64,000 nt of DNA from an uncultured Bacteroidales bacterium (lineage in GTDB: Bacteria > Bacteroidota > Bacteroidia > Bacteroidales > UBA932): positions 35,498 to 99,497 of the forward strand of contig CAKUVA010000003.1 of the NCBI GenBank assembly GCA_934693135.1, read 5' to 3'. Within the stretch, counting starts at the first letter, position 1; each line of letters opens with the position of its first letter. The position numbers and the translations under genes are program-made. A model generated the notes under the pieces. That model was given only the letters and a program-made list of their open reading frames with translations, searched no databases and was not told where the DNA came from. Positions 35,140 to 44,641 of this stretch are shown one piece after another.

Positions 35140-37503
35140 ATGAGAACCAAACAACTAGCTTATCTGTTCGCGGCCTTAGCCACAACAGCGGTTATGTCTT
35201 GTTCAAAGGAAGAGACAAAACCTACGGAGCTTAGAGTTCCTGAAACTACAGTGACTGTCCCTGCTACGCCTTGGACGTCGTCTATCGGTTACACGGTAGT
35301 TAATCCTACAGAGGGAGTTTCTGTGTCTGCTGATTATAGTGCAGACTGGATTCACGACCTGTCTACTGAAACCGAAGGCAAAGTAACATTCACCACTGAT
35401 CTTAACCAAGGAGAGGAGAGAAGCACAGTCGTTTCTCTTTCTTATGGCGAACTTAGGGTAGATGTGACAGTAAAGCAGATGTCTGCTGATCAGAATATAG
35501 CTATTGCTGTTCCTGCCGTTGCATTTAAGGCAGAAGGTAGTTCTCAGACAGTGAAGGTCCTCAGTGCACGTAACTGGACTCTTACTGGTGGTGCAGATTG
35601 GGTTGTTCCTAATGTTACTGAGGGTACTCCTGACACAGAAGTTACATTCACAGCTGTAAAGAATCCAACAATTGAGGGACGAACTACAGAGTTTGAATTC
35701 CATCTTGCAGGTTCAGAGAATGTATTTAAGTTTACAATGACTCAGGATCCTTCAAAGCCTACAGCCCTCATTACGGATAACAACTTCAGAAAGTACCTTC
35801 TTAACAACTTTGATAAGGATGGTGATGGCGAGTTCTCTACGAACGAACTTATTGCTGATATTGCTGTTAATTACGATGAGGAAACTAATGGACCTGTCGC
35901 TACATTCGATGGAATTGAATTGTTCCTTGGAATGACTTCATTCACGTTCAACTCTCCTACATGGGGCGGAAAGCCTAAGACAACAGCAGAGACTATCGAT
36001 CTTTCCAAGAATGTTGCTCTTAAGAATGTCAAGATTACTTACAACCAGCTTAAGGAAGCAAACTTTGAAGGTCTCTCTAATCTTCAGGAACTTAATGTTG
36101 CCTTTGATACAGCCCTTCATGTAATTAATGTCAAGGGGTGTTCTGCAGTCAAGACTTTTTATGGTTATGGCTCAGGAATTCGTGATGTGGATTTCTCTCA
36201 ATTCCCTAAGGCAGAATCAATTACGATATATGGTTCTTGTTCTGTAAATCTTGATTTTTCTAAGAACCCTGAACTTGTAAATTTGAGTGCTGGATCAGAT
36301 TCTCTTAAAACTATCGTCCTCAAGGGCAATACAAAACTTCAGAGTATCTCATTCCAAAGTCTTAAGAACGTGAAGGAGCTTCCAGACGTTTCAGGTCTTA
36401 CTGTATTGAAGTCGTTCTCTGCAACAGATTATGATGTAGTAGATTTCAATCTTAAAGATTCTCCTAAACTTTCATCACTCTCTCTTAGAAACTGCAATAA
36501 GCTTAAGACTCTTGCTGTAAACAACAACCCTATTCTTAAGACTCTCAGTGTTATGAATTGTCCTGTTTTGGAGACAGTTACATATTATGAGGGACAGAGT
36601 GTTAATAACGAAAACTTTGTATCTTGTAACCCTGAAGAAGGTTTCCTTAAGAAGTATGTTAAGCGTGATGCACCAGAGGATGTTGCAACAGTAGTGAAAG
36701 ATGCAAATCTTAAGACTTACTTGCTTAGTGTAGCTGATGCTAATAAGGATGGTAAGATTACTCTTGCTGAGGCGGAAGCTGTTACAGAACTTGACTTTAG
36801 CAATAAGAATGTCGCTTCTATTGATGGCCTTGAGTGGTTCTCAAAGCTTAAGAAACTTGTTGCTTCAAATAATAGTATTCCTGAAATTGAGATTTCATAC
36901 TTCTCAAGATTGAGAACATTGAAGATAGATCACAATAAACTTAAGGAGCTTGATCTTACGGGTGTCGCTGTGGAGAATGTCAATGCTTCAAACAATGAGT
37001 TGACTTCATTCGCTTATTCTGGATATGATCTCTGTAATGTTGATCTCTCTCATAATAAGATTTCAGGTTCTCTTGAGTTTAAATATCATCAGTATCTTTC
37101 TGAGCTTAATCTGTCAGATAATGAGATTGGCCAGTTGACATTGAGTGGATTGTATAGCCTTAGTGATCTTAATATCAGCAATAACAAGATTAACAACGTT
37201 GGCTATGAGTCAGGAATGTACATTTCTTCATGTGCTTATCTGAAGAACTTCTATGCAAATAACTTCGGAACAACAGATAATCTTAAGAGCATCTTGAAAG
37301 GACTATCTCAGTTGGTTCATCTTGAACTCCAAGGTTGCCAGACATTGGTTCTTAACCTTGCGAATTGTGGTAAGACTCTTGAATATCTCGACCTTACAAA
37401 TGCTAAGACGACAACCGTTTATCTCGGCTATAGTCCTATCATAAAAGATGAGAATATTAAGAAGGGTTCTTCTACTTATGTTTACAGATGGGATGAGGAA
37501 TAG
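35140..37503 (+). CDS. BACON/EF-hand/LRR surface lipoprotein (first of tandem pair)
   Basis: This 787-residue lipoprotein has a lipobox VMSC (C21) followed by SKEE, a good surface-export signal. Two BACON-type beta-sandwiches follow (about 28-114 and 118-204; the second has ARNWTLTGGADW). Then a calcium-type EF-hand loop DKDGDGEF with D225, D227 and D229, a leucine-rich-repeat block to about 500, a second EF-hand-like loop DANKDGKI (about 530) and more LRRs to the end. BACON domains usually bind sugars or mucin-type ligands, and LRR surfaces bind proteins, so an adhesin-like role is plausible but unproven. It is about the same length and architecture as the next gene. Confidence 0.8.
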   Translation: MRTKQLAYLFAALATTAVMSCSKEETKPTELRVPETTVTVPATPWTSSIGYTVVNPTEGVSVSADYSADWIHDLSTETEGKVTFTTDLNQGEERSTVVSLSYGELRVDVTVKQMSADQNIAIAVPAVAFKAEGSSQTVKVLSARNWTLTGGADWVVPNVTEGTPDTEVTFTAVKNPTIEGRTTEFEFHLAGSENVFKFTMTQDPSKPTALITDNNFRKYLLNNFDKDGDGEFSTNELIADIAVNYDEETNGPVATFDGIELFLGMTSFTFNSPTWGGKPKTTAETIDLSKNVALKNVKITYNQLKEANFEGLSNLQELNVAFDTALHVINVKGCSAVKTFYGYGSGIRDVDFSQFPKAESITIYGSCSVNLDFSKNPELVNLSAGSDSLKTIVLKGNTKLQSISFQSLKNVKELPDVSGLTVLKSFSATDYDVVDFNLKDSPKLSSLSLRNCNKLKTLAVNNNPILKTLSVMNCPVLETVTYYEGQSVNNENFVSCNPEEGFLKKYVKRDAPEDVATVVKDANLKTYLLSVADANKDGKITLAEAEAVTELDFSNKNVASIDGLEWFSKLKKLVASNNSIPEIEISYFSRLRTLKIDHNKLKELDLTGVAVENVNASNNELTSFAYSGYDLCNVDLSHNKISGSLEFKYHQYLSELNLSDNEIGQLTLSGLYSLSDLNISNNKINNVGYESGMYISSCAYLKNFYANNFGTTDNLKSILKGLSQLVHLELQGCQTLVLNLANCGKTLEYLDLTNAKTTTVYLGYSPIIKDENIKKGSSTYVYRWDEE

Positions 37504-37527
37504 TATTTCCTGACATATAATATGACT

Positions 37528-37562
37528 GGGGCTGACTTAATTTTAAGTTAGCCTCTTTTTTA
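37528..37562 (+). terminator. Terminator after the first LRR lipoprotein
   Basis: Stem GGGGCTGACTTAA/TTAAGTTAGCCTC (37528-37540 and 37543-37555, with G-T pairs) is followed by seven T. Confidence 0.8.
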
Positions 37563-37598
37563 TTCGTTCTGCGTACAGAGAAATTATGAAATAAATTT

Positions 37599-37606
37599 TA
37601 TATTTG
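37599..37606 (+). promoter_or_regulatory. -7 element of the second LRR lipoprotein gene
   Basis: TATATTTG is an exact -7 match 31 nt before the ATG, and a terminator lies just upstream, so the gene has its own promoter. No clear -33 element. Confidence 0.5.
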
Positions 37607-37637
37607 TGAAGAACGAACAAAAATATAACCTTAGATT

Positions 37638-40037
37638 ATGAGAACCAATCATCTTGCGTGCCTTTTCGTGACTATAGCCACGTTAGCGATTTCCTGTGAG
37701 AAGGAAAAGACCAAACCGGTGAAATTCACTGTTACAGAAACAGAAGTTGTTGTTCCTGCGACATCTGGAACTGAAAAAATCATCTATACAATTGAGAATC
37801 CTATTAATGATCAGAAGGTGTCTGCTGTATGTGATGCCGACTGGCTGCACGACATATCTGTCGCAGATGGTGTCGTTACATTTTCGACCGACCAAAATCT
37901 CGAAAATGAGAGGAGTACGAAGGTAACATTGTCCTATGTGGAACTTACTCAGGATGTCATAGTTAAGCAGATGGCTGCAGATCAGAATATTGCTACGGAA
38001 CCTGGAACTTTGGAATTCGTAGCAACTGGTGAGGCTCTTAAGTTAAAAGTCATCAGTTCGCGCAATTGGACTCTTACTGGCGGGGCGGACTGGATTACGG
38101 CAGATATTACAGAAGGTGCTCCTAACGCGGAAGTTACATTCACTGCGGTTGCCACTACAGTTATGACTCAGAGAACAGCAGAATTTGAGTTTCACCTTTA
38201 TGATTCGCAGAATGTATATAGGCTTATAGTGTCTCAGCAGGCAGGAAGAGCAGTAGATATGTTGGTAGATCCTAATTTCAAGAAATATATGCTTGATAAC
38301 TTTGACAAGGATGGAGATGGCGATTTTTCCGCATCTGAACTTGCTTCTGCTGGTAAGGTTGTATATTCTGAGAATGGGGATGAGAGGGAAGGCATTGTCG
38401 CGAATGGCCCTGTTTCGTCATTTGCTGGAATAGAGCTTTTTTCTGGAATCACAGAATTTAAATTTGACAGCCCTGTATATACGTATGGTGGGGCTAATAG
38501 GACAGAATGTACATTTACTGACATAGACTTTAGAGGCAACAAAGCCTTGAAAAAAATAGAGGTATCTTGTCTTACTCTTGAAAATATTCAGATAGATAAT
38601 CTTTCAAATCTTGAAGAAATCAATGTTACAAGTGATACTTCTCTTCATGTTTTGAATACGTCCACTTGTCCAGCTTTGAGGATTGTAAGAGGATGGTCTT
38701 CCGGAGTGGAATCAGTTGATTTTTCCAACAATACTAAGTTGGAAGAAGTAACATTATTTGGCACAAAAGTGAAGAATTATGATTTTTCCAATAATCCTGA
38801 TTTGATTAGCGTTTATGTTGGATCAGAAGAGCTGAATTCTGTGGTTTTCAAGGATAATACGAAGATTCAGTCGCTCTCTATTTCAAACTGCAAAAATGTT
38901 AAATCTAAGCCTGATTTTTCTAATTTCCCGGAATTGACATCATGCACACTTGATTATTATGCTTGGCCTGATTTCGCTGTTCCTGCATCTAAAAAACTTC
39001 GTAGTTTATCGTTTAGTAATTCAGACTCTTTGAAGTCGGTGGATGTACATGAGAATATTAAGCTTAGAAGCTTTAATCTTTTTGCATGTTCCGCGATAAG
39101 TATGATTACATATTTTGAAGGGCAGCCTATTAAAGCTAATACGACAAATTGTAATTCTCCTATCAAAGAAATTTTTGTCCCACGTCAGGCACCTTCTGAT
39201 ATTGCTTCTGATTTGTTGGATGTAGCATTGAAATCGTATCTTATAGCTATTGCCGATTCTGATAAAGATGGAAAGATTTCTCTTGCAGAAGCAAAGGCGG
39301 TTAGAGAGGTGGATTTTAGTAATAAAGGCGTGAAAAACATTGAGGGGCTCGGTTGGTTCTCTGGGCTTACATCTATTGTGGCTGCAAATAATTCTATTGA
39401 AGAATTTCCATTGGACTTCTTTACTTCTTTGACGAATTTGGATATTACAAATAATAAAATTGTTTCTTTGGATCTTTCTGTTACATCACTTGAAACTCTG
39501 AAGGCATCAGGAAACCACTTATCCGAAGTCAGCGGTATTCCTGGACGTATCAGATATGTGGATGTTTCACATAATAAGTTGAAAACAATAAACTGTGAAT
39601 ATAAATCCTATCTTACATATATTGATGCTTCAGACAATGAGCTTGAAAATATTAAAGTTCATTATTCCTCTCTTCTTGAGTATTTGAATATTAGTAATAA
39701 TCAGATTAGGGATAATGGATATGAAGCGGCATTCAGAACATGGTCACTTAAGAATCTTAAGATGTTCATAGCCAATAACTATGGTTCCTCTATGACTGTT
39801 AACACAGAACAGGAACTTAAAAATCTCCAGAACCTTGAACAGGTGGAACTACGAGGAACGGATGCGAAATATCTTAATCTCACAGGTTCTGCCAAGGCTC
39901 TTAAGTATCTTGATGTTACAGGTGCAAAAAATTTGGAGAAAGTTTATGTTGGGGAAGGAGCTGTCATCGAGGATGCAAATATTAAGAAAGAAGCCAATAC
40001 CACTATTTTGCGTGCAGCTTATTCTACCGCCAGATAA
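37638..40037 (+). CDS. BACON/EF-hand/LRR surface lipoprotein (second of tandem pair)
   Basis: This 799-residue lipoprotein is a paralogue of the preceding gene: same start (MRT..LA.LF), lipobox AISC (C20) followed by EKEK, two BACON-type domains (about 27-112 and 116-202, SRNWTLTGGADW), EF-hand loop DKDGDGDF (223-230), LRRs, a second loop DSDKDGKI (about 540) and LRRs to the end. It differs by about ten extra residues and by many LRR surface positions, so it may bind another partner. Its codon use is more AT-rich than that of its neighbour, suggesting lower expression. Confidence 0.8.
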   Translation: MRTNHLACLFVTIATLAISCEKEKTKPVKFTVTETEVVVPATSGTEKIIYTIENPINDQKVSAVCDADWLHDISVADGVVTFSTDQNLENERSTKVTLSYVELTQDVIVKQMAADQNIATEPGTLEFVATGEALKLKVISSRNWTLTGGADWITADITEGAPNAEVTFTAVATTVMTQRTAEFEFHLYDSQNVYRLIVSQQAGRAVDMLVDPNFKKYMLDNFDKDGDGDFSASELASAGKVVYSENGDEREGIVANGPVSSFAGIELFSGITEFKFDSPVYTYGGANRTECTFTDIDFRGNKALKKIEVSCLTLENIQIDNLSNLEEINVTSDTSLHVLNTSTCPALRIVRGWSSGVESVDFSNNTKLEEVTLFGTKVKNYDFSNNPDLISVYVGSEELNSVVFKDNTKIQSLSISNCKNVKSKPDFSNFPELTSCTLDYYAWPDFAVPASKKLRSLSFSNSDSLKSVDVHENIKLRSFNLFACSAISMITYFEGQPIKANTTNCNSPIKEIFVPRQAPSDIASDLLDVALKSYLIAIADSDKDGKISLAEAKAVREVDFSNKGVKNIEGLGWFSGLTSIVAANNSIEEFPLDFFTSLTNLDITNNKIVSLDLSVTSLETLKASGNHLSEVSGIPGRIRYVDVSHNKLKTINCEYKSYLTYIDASDNELENIKVHYSSLLEYLNISNNQIRDNGYEAAFRTWSLKNLKMFIANNYGSSMTVNTEQELKNLQNLEQVELRGTDAKYLNLTGSAKALKYLDVTGAKNLEKVYVGEGAVIEDANIKKEANTTILRAAYSTAR

Positions 40038-40063
40038 AGCTGAGTGATGATTATAGCAGCAGA

Positions 40064-40094
40064 GCCCCAGAAGGAAAATCATTCCTCCTGGGGT
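40064..40094. other. Hairpin between convergent genes
   Basis: GCCCCAG (40064-40070) pairs with CTGGGGT (40088-40094), with an inner GGA/TCC. There is no strong T-run on either side, so it is a weak bidirectional terminator at best. Confidence 0.5.
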
Positions 40095-40125
40095 TCATGA
40101 CTTCTTGCCTCTATTTAAACTGCTT

Positions 40126-40572
40126 CTAAGCCAACAGTTTCTTTACGATTGATGAAACCATACGGCCATCGGCCTGACCAGCGAGTTTTTTTGTCGCGAC
40201 TCCCATGACTTTACCCATATCGGACATCTTGGATGCTCCTGTCTCGGCGATGATTTCTTTCACGATTTCCTCGACTTCAGCCTCACTTAGCTGTTTAGGC
40301 AGATATTTCTCCATCTCGGTGGCTTCAGCAAGTTCATTGTCAGCTAAATCTTTCCTTCCGCCTTGATTGTACATTTCAGCAGATTCCTTCCGCTGTTTGA
40401 TGAGCTTCTGAATCAATTTCAATATGTCTGCGTCAGAGATTTCGTTTCCCGCTCCAGACGTTTTGGCCAAGAGGATTTCTGATTTGATTGCACGGACGGC
40501 GTTCGTGCGTACGGCATCATGAACCTTCATGGCTTCCATGATGTCTTTTTGGATTTGTTGTTCCAATGCCAT
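40126..40572 (-). CDS. GatB/YqeY domain protein
   Basis: This 148-residue cytoplasmic protein is a stand-alone YqeY domain. It starts LEQQIQKDIMEAMKVHD and has the conserved MGKVMGVATKKLAGQADGR near the end, a helical bundle related to the tRNA-binding tail of GatB. Its role is not established; a link to tRNA-dependent amidation is suspected. It is the last gene of the cdaA operon. Confidence 0.92.
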   Translation of the reverse strand: MALEQQIQKDIMEAMKVHDAVRTNAVRAIKSEILLAKTSGAGNEISDADILKLIQKLIKQRKESAEMYNQGGRKDLADNELAEATEMEKYLPKQLSEAEVEEIVKEIIAETGASKMSDMGKVMGVATKKLAGQADGRMVSSIVKKLLA

Positions 40573-40589
40573 AATCTTATAATATTAAA

Positions 40590-41684
40590 TTATCTGTATT
40601 TGTCATATCCAGGCATTCTCGTACTATTTACGAGCTCCTTGTATTGTTTATCGTCTCGGGGGCATATTAGGAGGACATCATCTGTATCTATCACGATGAA
40701 GTTCTCCATTCCACGTATCGCTATGAGTTTTTCTTTATCAGATGCCAAGATTATGTCCTTGCAGCAGCTCTGAAGTATCTTCTGAGAAGTATTCGTAATG
40801 TTACTATCAGATCTATGCTCTCCTACGCAGGAGTAGAGATTTTCCCAACTGTCAATGTCTGACCATCCGAAGTGGACAGGATATAGCCAAGCTCTATCTG
40901 TCTTTTCCATCACGGCATAGTCGATAGAGATTTTAGTGCAGTCAGTATAGGCTCTTTCGATGAAGATGTTCTCAGCTGATGTTCCTAATGCTCCTTCCCA
41001 ACCATCAAAAAGCCTTGTGATCTCAGGCATGTATTTTTCCATTTCCTCTTTTATGACTGAGGCTTTCCATACGAAAATACCTGAATTCCAGAAGAATTCT
41101 CCACTCTTGAAGAATACTTCGGCTATATCAGCATCTGGCTTTTCTGTGAAGGTTTTTACTTTTACAGGCTCGTTCTTCTGGCAAGCTTCTTTGCCTCCGA
41201 CAGCTTGTATGTAGCCATATTCTGTGTCCGGTCTATCAGGTTTGATGCCAAGTGTCATAAGAACCGGATGTATGGATGCATAATCAAGGGCATTTGTAAG
41301 AGCCTGTTTAAACTGGAATTCGTCTCTTACGATAATGTCGGCAGGAGTCATCGCCACTACAGCTGAAGGATCTCTCTTGAGAAGTGAGTATGTCGAATAT
41401 GCCACACATGGTCCTGTACGTCTTCCATAAGGTTCCAAAAGAAGGTTATTTTCTGATAGTTCTGGAATCTGCGCTTTGATGATATCTTTGAATTTGGAGA
41501 GGGTTATTACGAATATGTTTTCTTGAGGCACAACTCCGCGGCACCTGTCATAAGCCATTCTGACAAGAGAACGGCCGCTCCCTGTTATATCCATAAAATG
41601 GCCAGGCATGTCTTCTCGGCTTATAGGCCAAAATCGGTTAAGATGACCTCCCGCCATTATTACACAATATTGATTTTGTTTCAT
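40590..41684 (-). CDS. ManC-like nucleotidyltransferase with altered signature
   Basis: This 364-residue protein has the overall layout of GDP-mannose pyrophosphorylase (ManC): the start CVIMAGG, FWPISR, the sugar-binding region EPYGRRTGP, FTEKPD, WNSGIFVW and the late IDYAVMEK block. Two signature features are changed. The Gly-rich loop normally GGxG(T/S)R is GGHLNR (12-17), and PKQF with its catalytic Lys is PGHF (27-30). Also EPxxRNTAP is EPYGRRTGP. It may have lost or changed its activity, or act on another nucleotide or sugar. No other nucleotide-sugar genes are nearby. Confidence 0.75.
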   Translation of the reverse strand: MKQNQYCVIMAGGHLNRFWPISREDMPGHFMDITGSGRSLVRMAYDRCRGVVPQENIFVITLSKFKDIIKAQIPELSENNLLLEPYGRRTGPCVAYSTYSLLKRDPSAVVAMTPADIIVRDEFQFKQALTNALDYASIHPVLMTLGIKPDRPDTEYGYIQAVGGKEACQKNEPVKVKTFTEKPDADIAEVFFKSGEFFWNSGIFVWKASVIKEEMEKYMPEITRLFDGWEGALGTSAENIFIERAYTDCTKISIDYAVMEKTDRAWLYPVHFGWSDIDSWENLYSCVGEHRSDSNITNTSQKILQSCCKDIILASDKEKLIAIRGMENFIVIDTDDVLLICPRDDKQYKELVNSTRMPGYDKYR

Positions 41685-41709
41685 TTACAGTATGTTATTA
41701 ATATGGTAT

Positions 41710-42087
41710 TCAAATATAAATTGGAACAAAAGCTCCGGCATGATACCTAAGGTTGACTTTTTCTCCATCGAAGATTACTGCTGCGACATCGAACCAAATT
41801 TCCATATCTTTACCGAGCGAGAATTCTTTTTTTGCAAGATATCTACTTGCTGCGGAAACAATTCTCTTCTGTTTGACAATATTCACAGCATCTTCAGGAT
41901 CACCTTGAATAGGGGCCATGCGTGTCTTTACTTCTACAAAATGTATTCCATCAACCGCAAGTGTTATGATGTCTATTTCTAAATGTCTGTATCTCCAGTT
42001 TCGCTCCAAGATGACATGTCCTATTTTTGCAAGATACTGGCAGACCTCATCCTCACCTCTCTGTCCAAGTTCTTCTGTTGCGTTCAT
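41710..42087 (-). CDS. YraN family (UPF0102) nuclease-like protein
   Basis: This 125-residue protein has the YraN fold, with the restriction-endonuclease-like core: GQRGEDEVCQYL, ILERNWRYRHLEIDII (acidic residue in the E-x-D pattern) and FVEVKTR as the (D/E)xK motif. YraN proteins are suspected to act in DNA processing or recombination. It lies between mutS2 and the ManC-like gene in the operon; the distances are 10 and 25 nt. Confidence 0.93.
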   Translation of the reverse strand: MNATEELGQRGEDEVCQYLAKIGHVILERNWRYRHLEIDIITLAVDGIHFVEVKTRMAPIQGDPEDAVNIVKQKRIVSAASRYLAKKEFSLGKDMEIWFDVAAVIFDGEKVNLRYHAGAFVPIYI

Positions 42088-42097
42088 GTCGAAATAT

Positions 42098-44641
42098 CTA
42101 TTTGAATGATATCACCGTGACTCCAGAGCCGCCAAGTTGGATATCTTCATCTTTGATAGCGGCTACTCCCGGTGTCGCTTTTAGAAACTTTTGGATTTCT
42201 TCTCTTAGGGCGCCAGTTCCTTTTCCATGAATAATTCTGACTGAAGAAACATTGAGCATTATGGCATCATCTACATAGTGCATGACATTTTCGAGAGCCT
42301 CATTAACTCTTTGGCCTCTTACATCCAACTCCATCTTGAAGTTAAGTTTACGCTCAGAGATAGAGCTATCGTTGACTATCTGTTGTGTCGGCTTTGGCTC
42401 AGATTTTATAGCTGTTTTATATTCGTTAGACGAAATCCTTTCAACTCTGTCCAAAGGCATCTTGCTCTTTATGTTTCCGATGATTACCGTGACGGCTTTA
42501 TCGGATACGATAGCTACCTCTCCCACCATTCCATTGGCTTTTACTTTTACCTTTTCGCCTACTTTAAGTGGTCCACTTCTGAATGCGGCGATTTTTTTAG
42601 TTCGCTCGTTTTCTTCATTCATTAGTTGACGTTCTTCGTCTGTTGCCCTCCTGTTTCTCCTCATTTGTTGTTTCTGCTGGCGCTCGGATACTTGACGCAG
42701 TTTTTCCTCAAGGTAATTGTCACGATTTTTCTTGTCTTGTTCCTTCTTCATTGCAAGTGCATTGACAAAACCTTGCAGATTCTCTCTTGCGGTCTTGGTC
42801 TCGGCTTTCGCAGCTTGAGATTCTCTAATCTTGCGGATTGTCTGTTCGACTTGGCGGTTGGCTCCTTTTACGATGTCTTCTGCCTCTCGTTTCGCTTCAT
42901 CGATGATCTCCTGTTTCATCTTCTTTATGGTCTCAAGCTCTTTCTGATATTTTCCAGTGATATCCTCTAAAGTCTTGTCAGTATTTCGAATTTTTTGAAG
43001 CTTTTCATCCAACGCTTTACGATTGCGAGCTATTTTGCGCAAGTTTCGTTCTATGCCTACGAATTCCTCACCTGCTCTGTTTTCTGCGTCTTTTATGATC
43101 GTTTCTGGAAGCCCCATCTTGCGTGCGAGTTCGAATGCAAAAGAGTTTCCTGGCAAGCCCATCTCAAGTTTGAATAATGGCGCTATATTCTTCACGTCAA
43201 ACTGCATAGCTCCATTTATGACACCTGTGTTAGCTCCAGATGCATATAATTTTAGGTTTGTGTAATGAGTCGTAATCACGCCATAGACACCTCTATTGTC
43301 GAATTCACTGAGGATGGCTTCTGCAATAGCACCTCCTGCTGCAGGCTCCGTACCTGATCCGAATTCGTCTATAAGGACCAATGTCTTGGAGTCTGCTTTG
43401 CAGAGCATGTCTTTCATAGATTCAAGGAAAGCGCTATATGTACTCAAGTCGTTATCTATAGACTGCCCGTCACCTATATCGGCCATTATGCGGTCAAAAA
43501 TGACCATTTCCGAAGTCTCAGATGTCGGTATCAACATCCCCCATTGGAACATGTACTGCAGTAGTCCAACAGTTTTTAGACATACGGACTTGCCTCCGGC
43601 GTTAGGTCCGGATATTAGGAGAATATGTTTTTTGGGTGTCAATGTTACAGTAAGCGGAACTATCTCCTTGCCGTCCTTACGTAGAGATCTTTCGAGAAGT
43701 GGATGCCTAGCTTTTCGCAGATTCATCTCTCCAGTTTCCGATATGATAGGCATTCCGGCTACAAAATCCAATGCCGTTTGAGCTTTGGCTATCAGAAAAT
43801 CTATCTCACCGATGCATCGTGCTCCTTCAAGAAGAGCTGGGACAGAGGGCCTAAGCCAATCGCTAAATTCATATAGAATTCTGGAGATTTCCCTAGTTTC
43901 TGCGAAGTGTAGTTCGCTTATTTCGTTTGTGAGTTCGACTATTTCGGCTGGTTCTATGAATGTGGTTTTGCCGGAAGAAGATTCGTCGTAAACGAAACCT
44001 TGAATTTTACGTTTGTTTGCGGAGCTTACAGGAATAAGCATTTTGCCATCACGCATGACGATTGCCGCATCGCTGTCCACAATGCCTTCGCTTTGGGCCT
44101 TCTTCATGAGAATATTTATCCTTTTGGAGACAGCCCCTTCTTTTTCTTTAAGTTGTCTGCGGATGTCATATAGCCCGTCGGATGCCGTATCTTTAACATT
44201 TCCGAATTTGTCTAAGATGGTATCGATGCGTTGCTGGACTTCCGGAAAGAGAGCAATGTCGGACACCATTTTCTTTAAATTAGGATATACTCCGTCTTTG
44301 ATTCCTCCAAAAAATATTGAAATCTTTCTGAGAGTGTCCAACATTGTCCTGAGTTTTCCTAAAGATGTGAGGTCAATGTTTGCTCCTGTATTTTCAAGCA
44401 TTTCAAGGAACCCAACGCAGTCAATGTATCCGTTGGCTGGAAAAGATTCTTCGAACATTACTATCAGCCTCATTTCGTCAGCTAGCAGTAGTCTGTGGCT
44501 TATTTCCTTTTTGTCAGTGGAGAATTCTTCTGTTGCCGCCCTATCTGTGGCGTAATCTGTGCTACATCTGTCAGAAATAATTTTTCTGATTCTGTCAAAA
44601 CCCAATATTGATTCTATCCTGTCCGTTGGCATATCTGTCAT
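42098..44641 (-). CDS. mutS2: MutS2
   Basis: MutS2 acts in homologous recombination control and, in some bacteria, in ribosome rescue by splitting collided ribosomes; it is not a mismatch-repair enzyme. The 847-residue protein has core and lever helices, Walker A GPNAGGKS (345-352), the motif LIDEFGSGTEPAAGG, a long charged coiled coil (about 520-650), a KOW-like stretch (KVKANGMVGEVAIVSD) and a C-terminal Smr domain with LDVRGQR and HGKGTGALR (about 770-847). Its start overlaps the stop of cdaA by 1 nt. Confidence 0.94.
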   Translation of the reverse strand: MTDMPTDRIESILGFDRIRKIISDRCSTDYATDRAATEEFSTDKKEISHRLLLADEMRLIVMFEESFPANGYIDCVGFLEMLENTGANIDLTSLGKLRTMLDTLRKISIFFGGIKDGVYPNLKKMVSDIALFPEVQQRIDTILDKFGNVKDTASDGLYDIRRQLKEKEGAVSKRINILMKKAQSEGIVDSDAAIVMRDGKMLIPVSSANKRKIQGFVYDESSSGKTTFIEPAEIVELTNEISELHFAETREISRILYEFSDWLRPSVPALLEGARCIGEIDFLIAKAQTALDFVAGMPIISETGEMNLRKARHPLLERSLRKDGKEIVPLTVTLTPKKHILLISGPNAGGKSVCLKTVGLLQYMFQWGMLIPTSETSEMVIFDRIMADIGDGQSIDNDLSTYSAFLESMKDMLCKADSKTLVLIDEFGSGTEPAAGGAIAEAILSEFDNRGVYGVITTHYTNLKLYASGANTGVINGAMQFDVKNIAPLFKLEMGLPGNSFAFELARKMGLPETIIKDAENRAGEEFVGIERNLRKIARNRKALDEKLQKIRNTDKTLEDITGKYQKELETIKKMKQEIIDEAKREAEDIVKGANRQVEQTIRKIRESQAAKAETKTARENLQGFVNALAMKKEQDKKNRDNYLEEKLRQVSERQQKQQMRRNRRATDEERQLMNEENERTKKIAAFRSGPLKVGEKVKVKANGMVGEVAIVSDKAVTVIIGNIKSKMPLDRVERISSNEYKTAIKSEPKPTQQIVNDSSISERKLNFKMELDVRGQRVNEALENVMHYVDDAIMLNVSSVRIIHGKGTGALREEIQKFLKATPGVAAIKDEDIQLGGSGVTVISFK

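Noticed and set aside
40590-41684. Frame error explaining the altered ManC signature
   Set aside because: The reading frame is continuous, and the surrounding residues on both sides match the family in the same frame.
41523-44580. Many long plus-strand open frames opposite yraN, mutS2 and the ManC-like gene
   Set aside because: They mirror real minus-strand genes and carry no domain resemblance.
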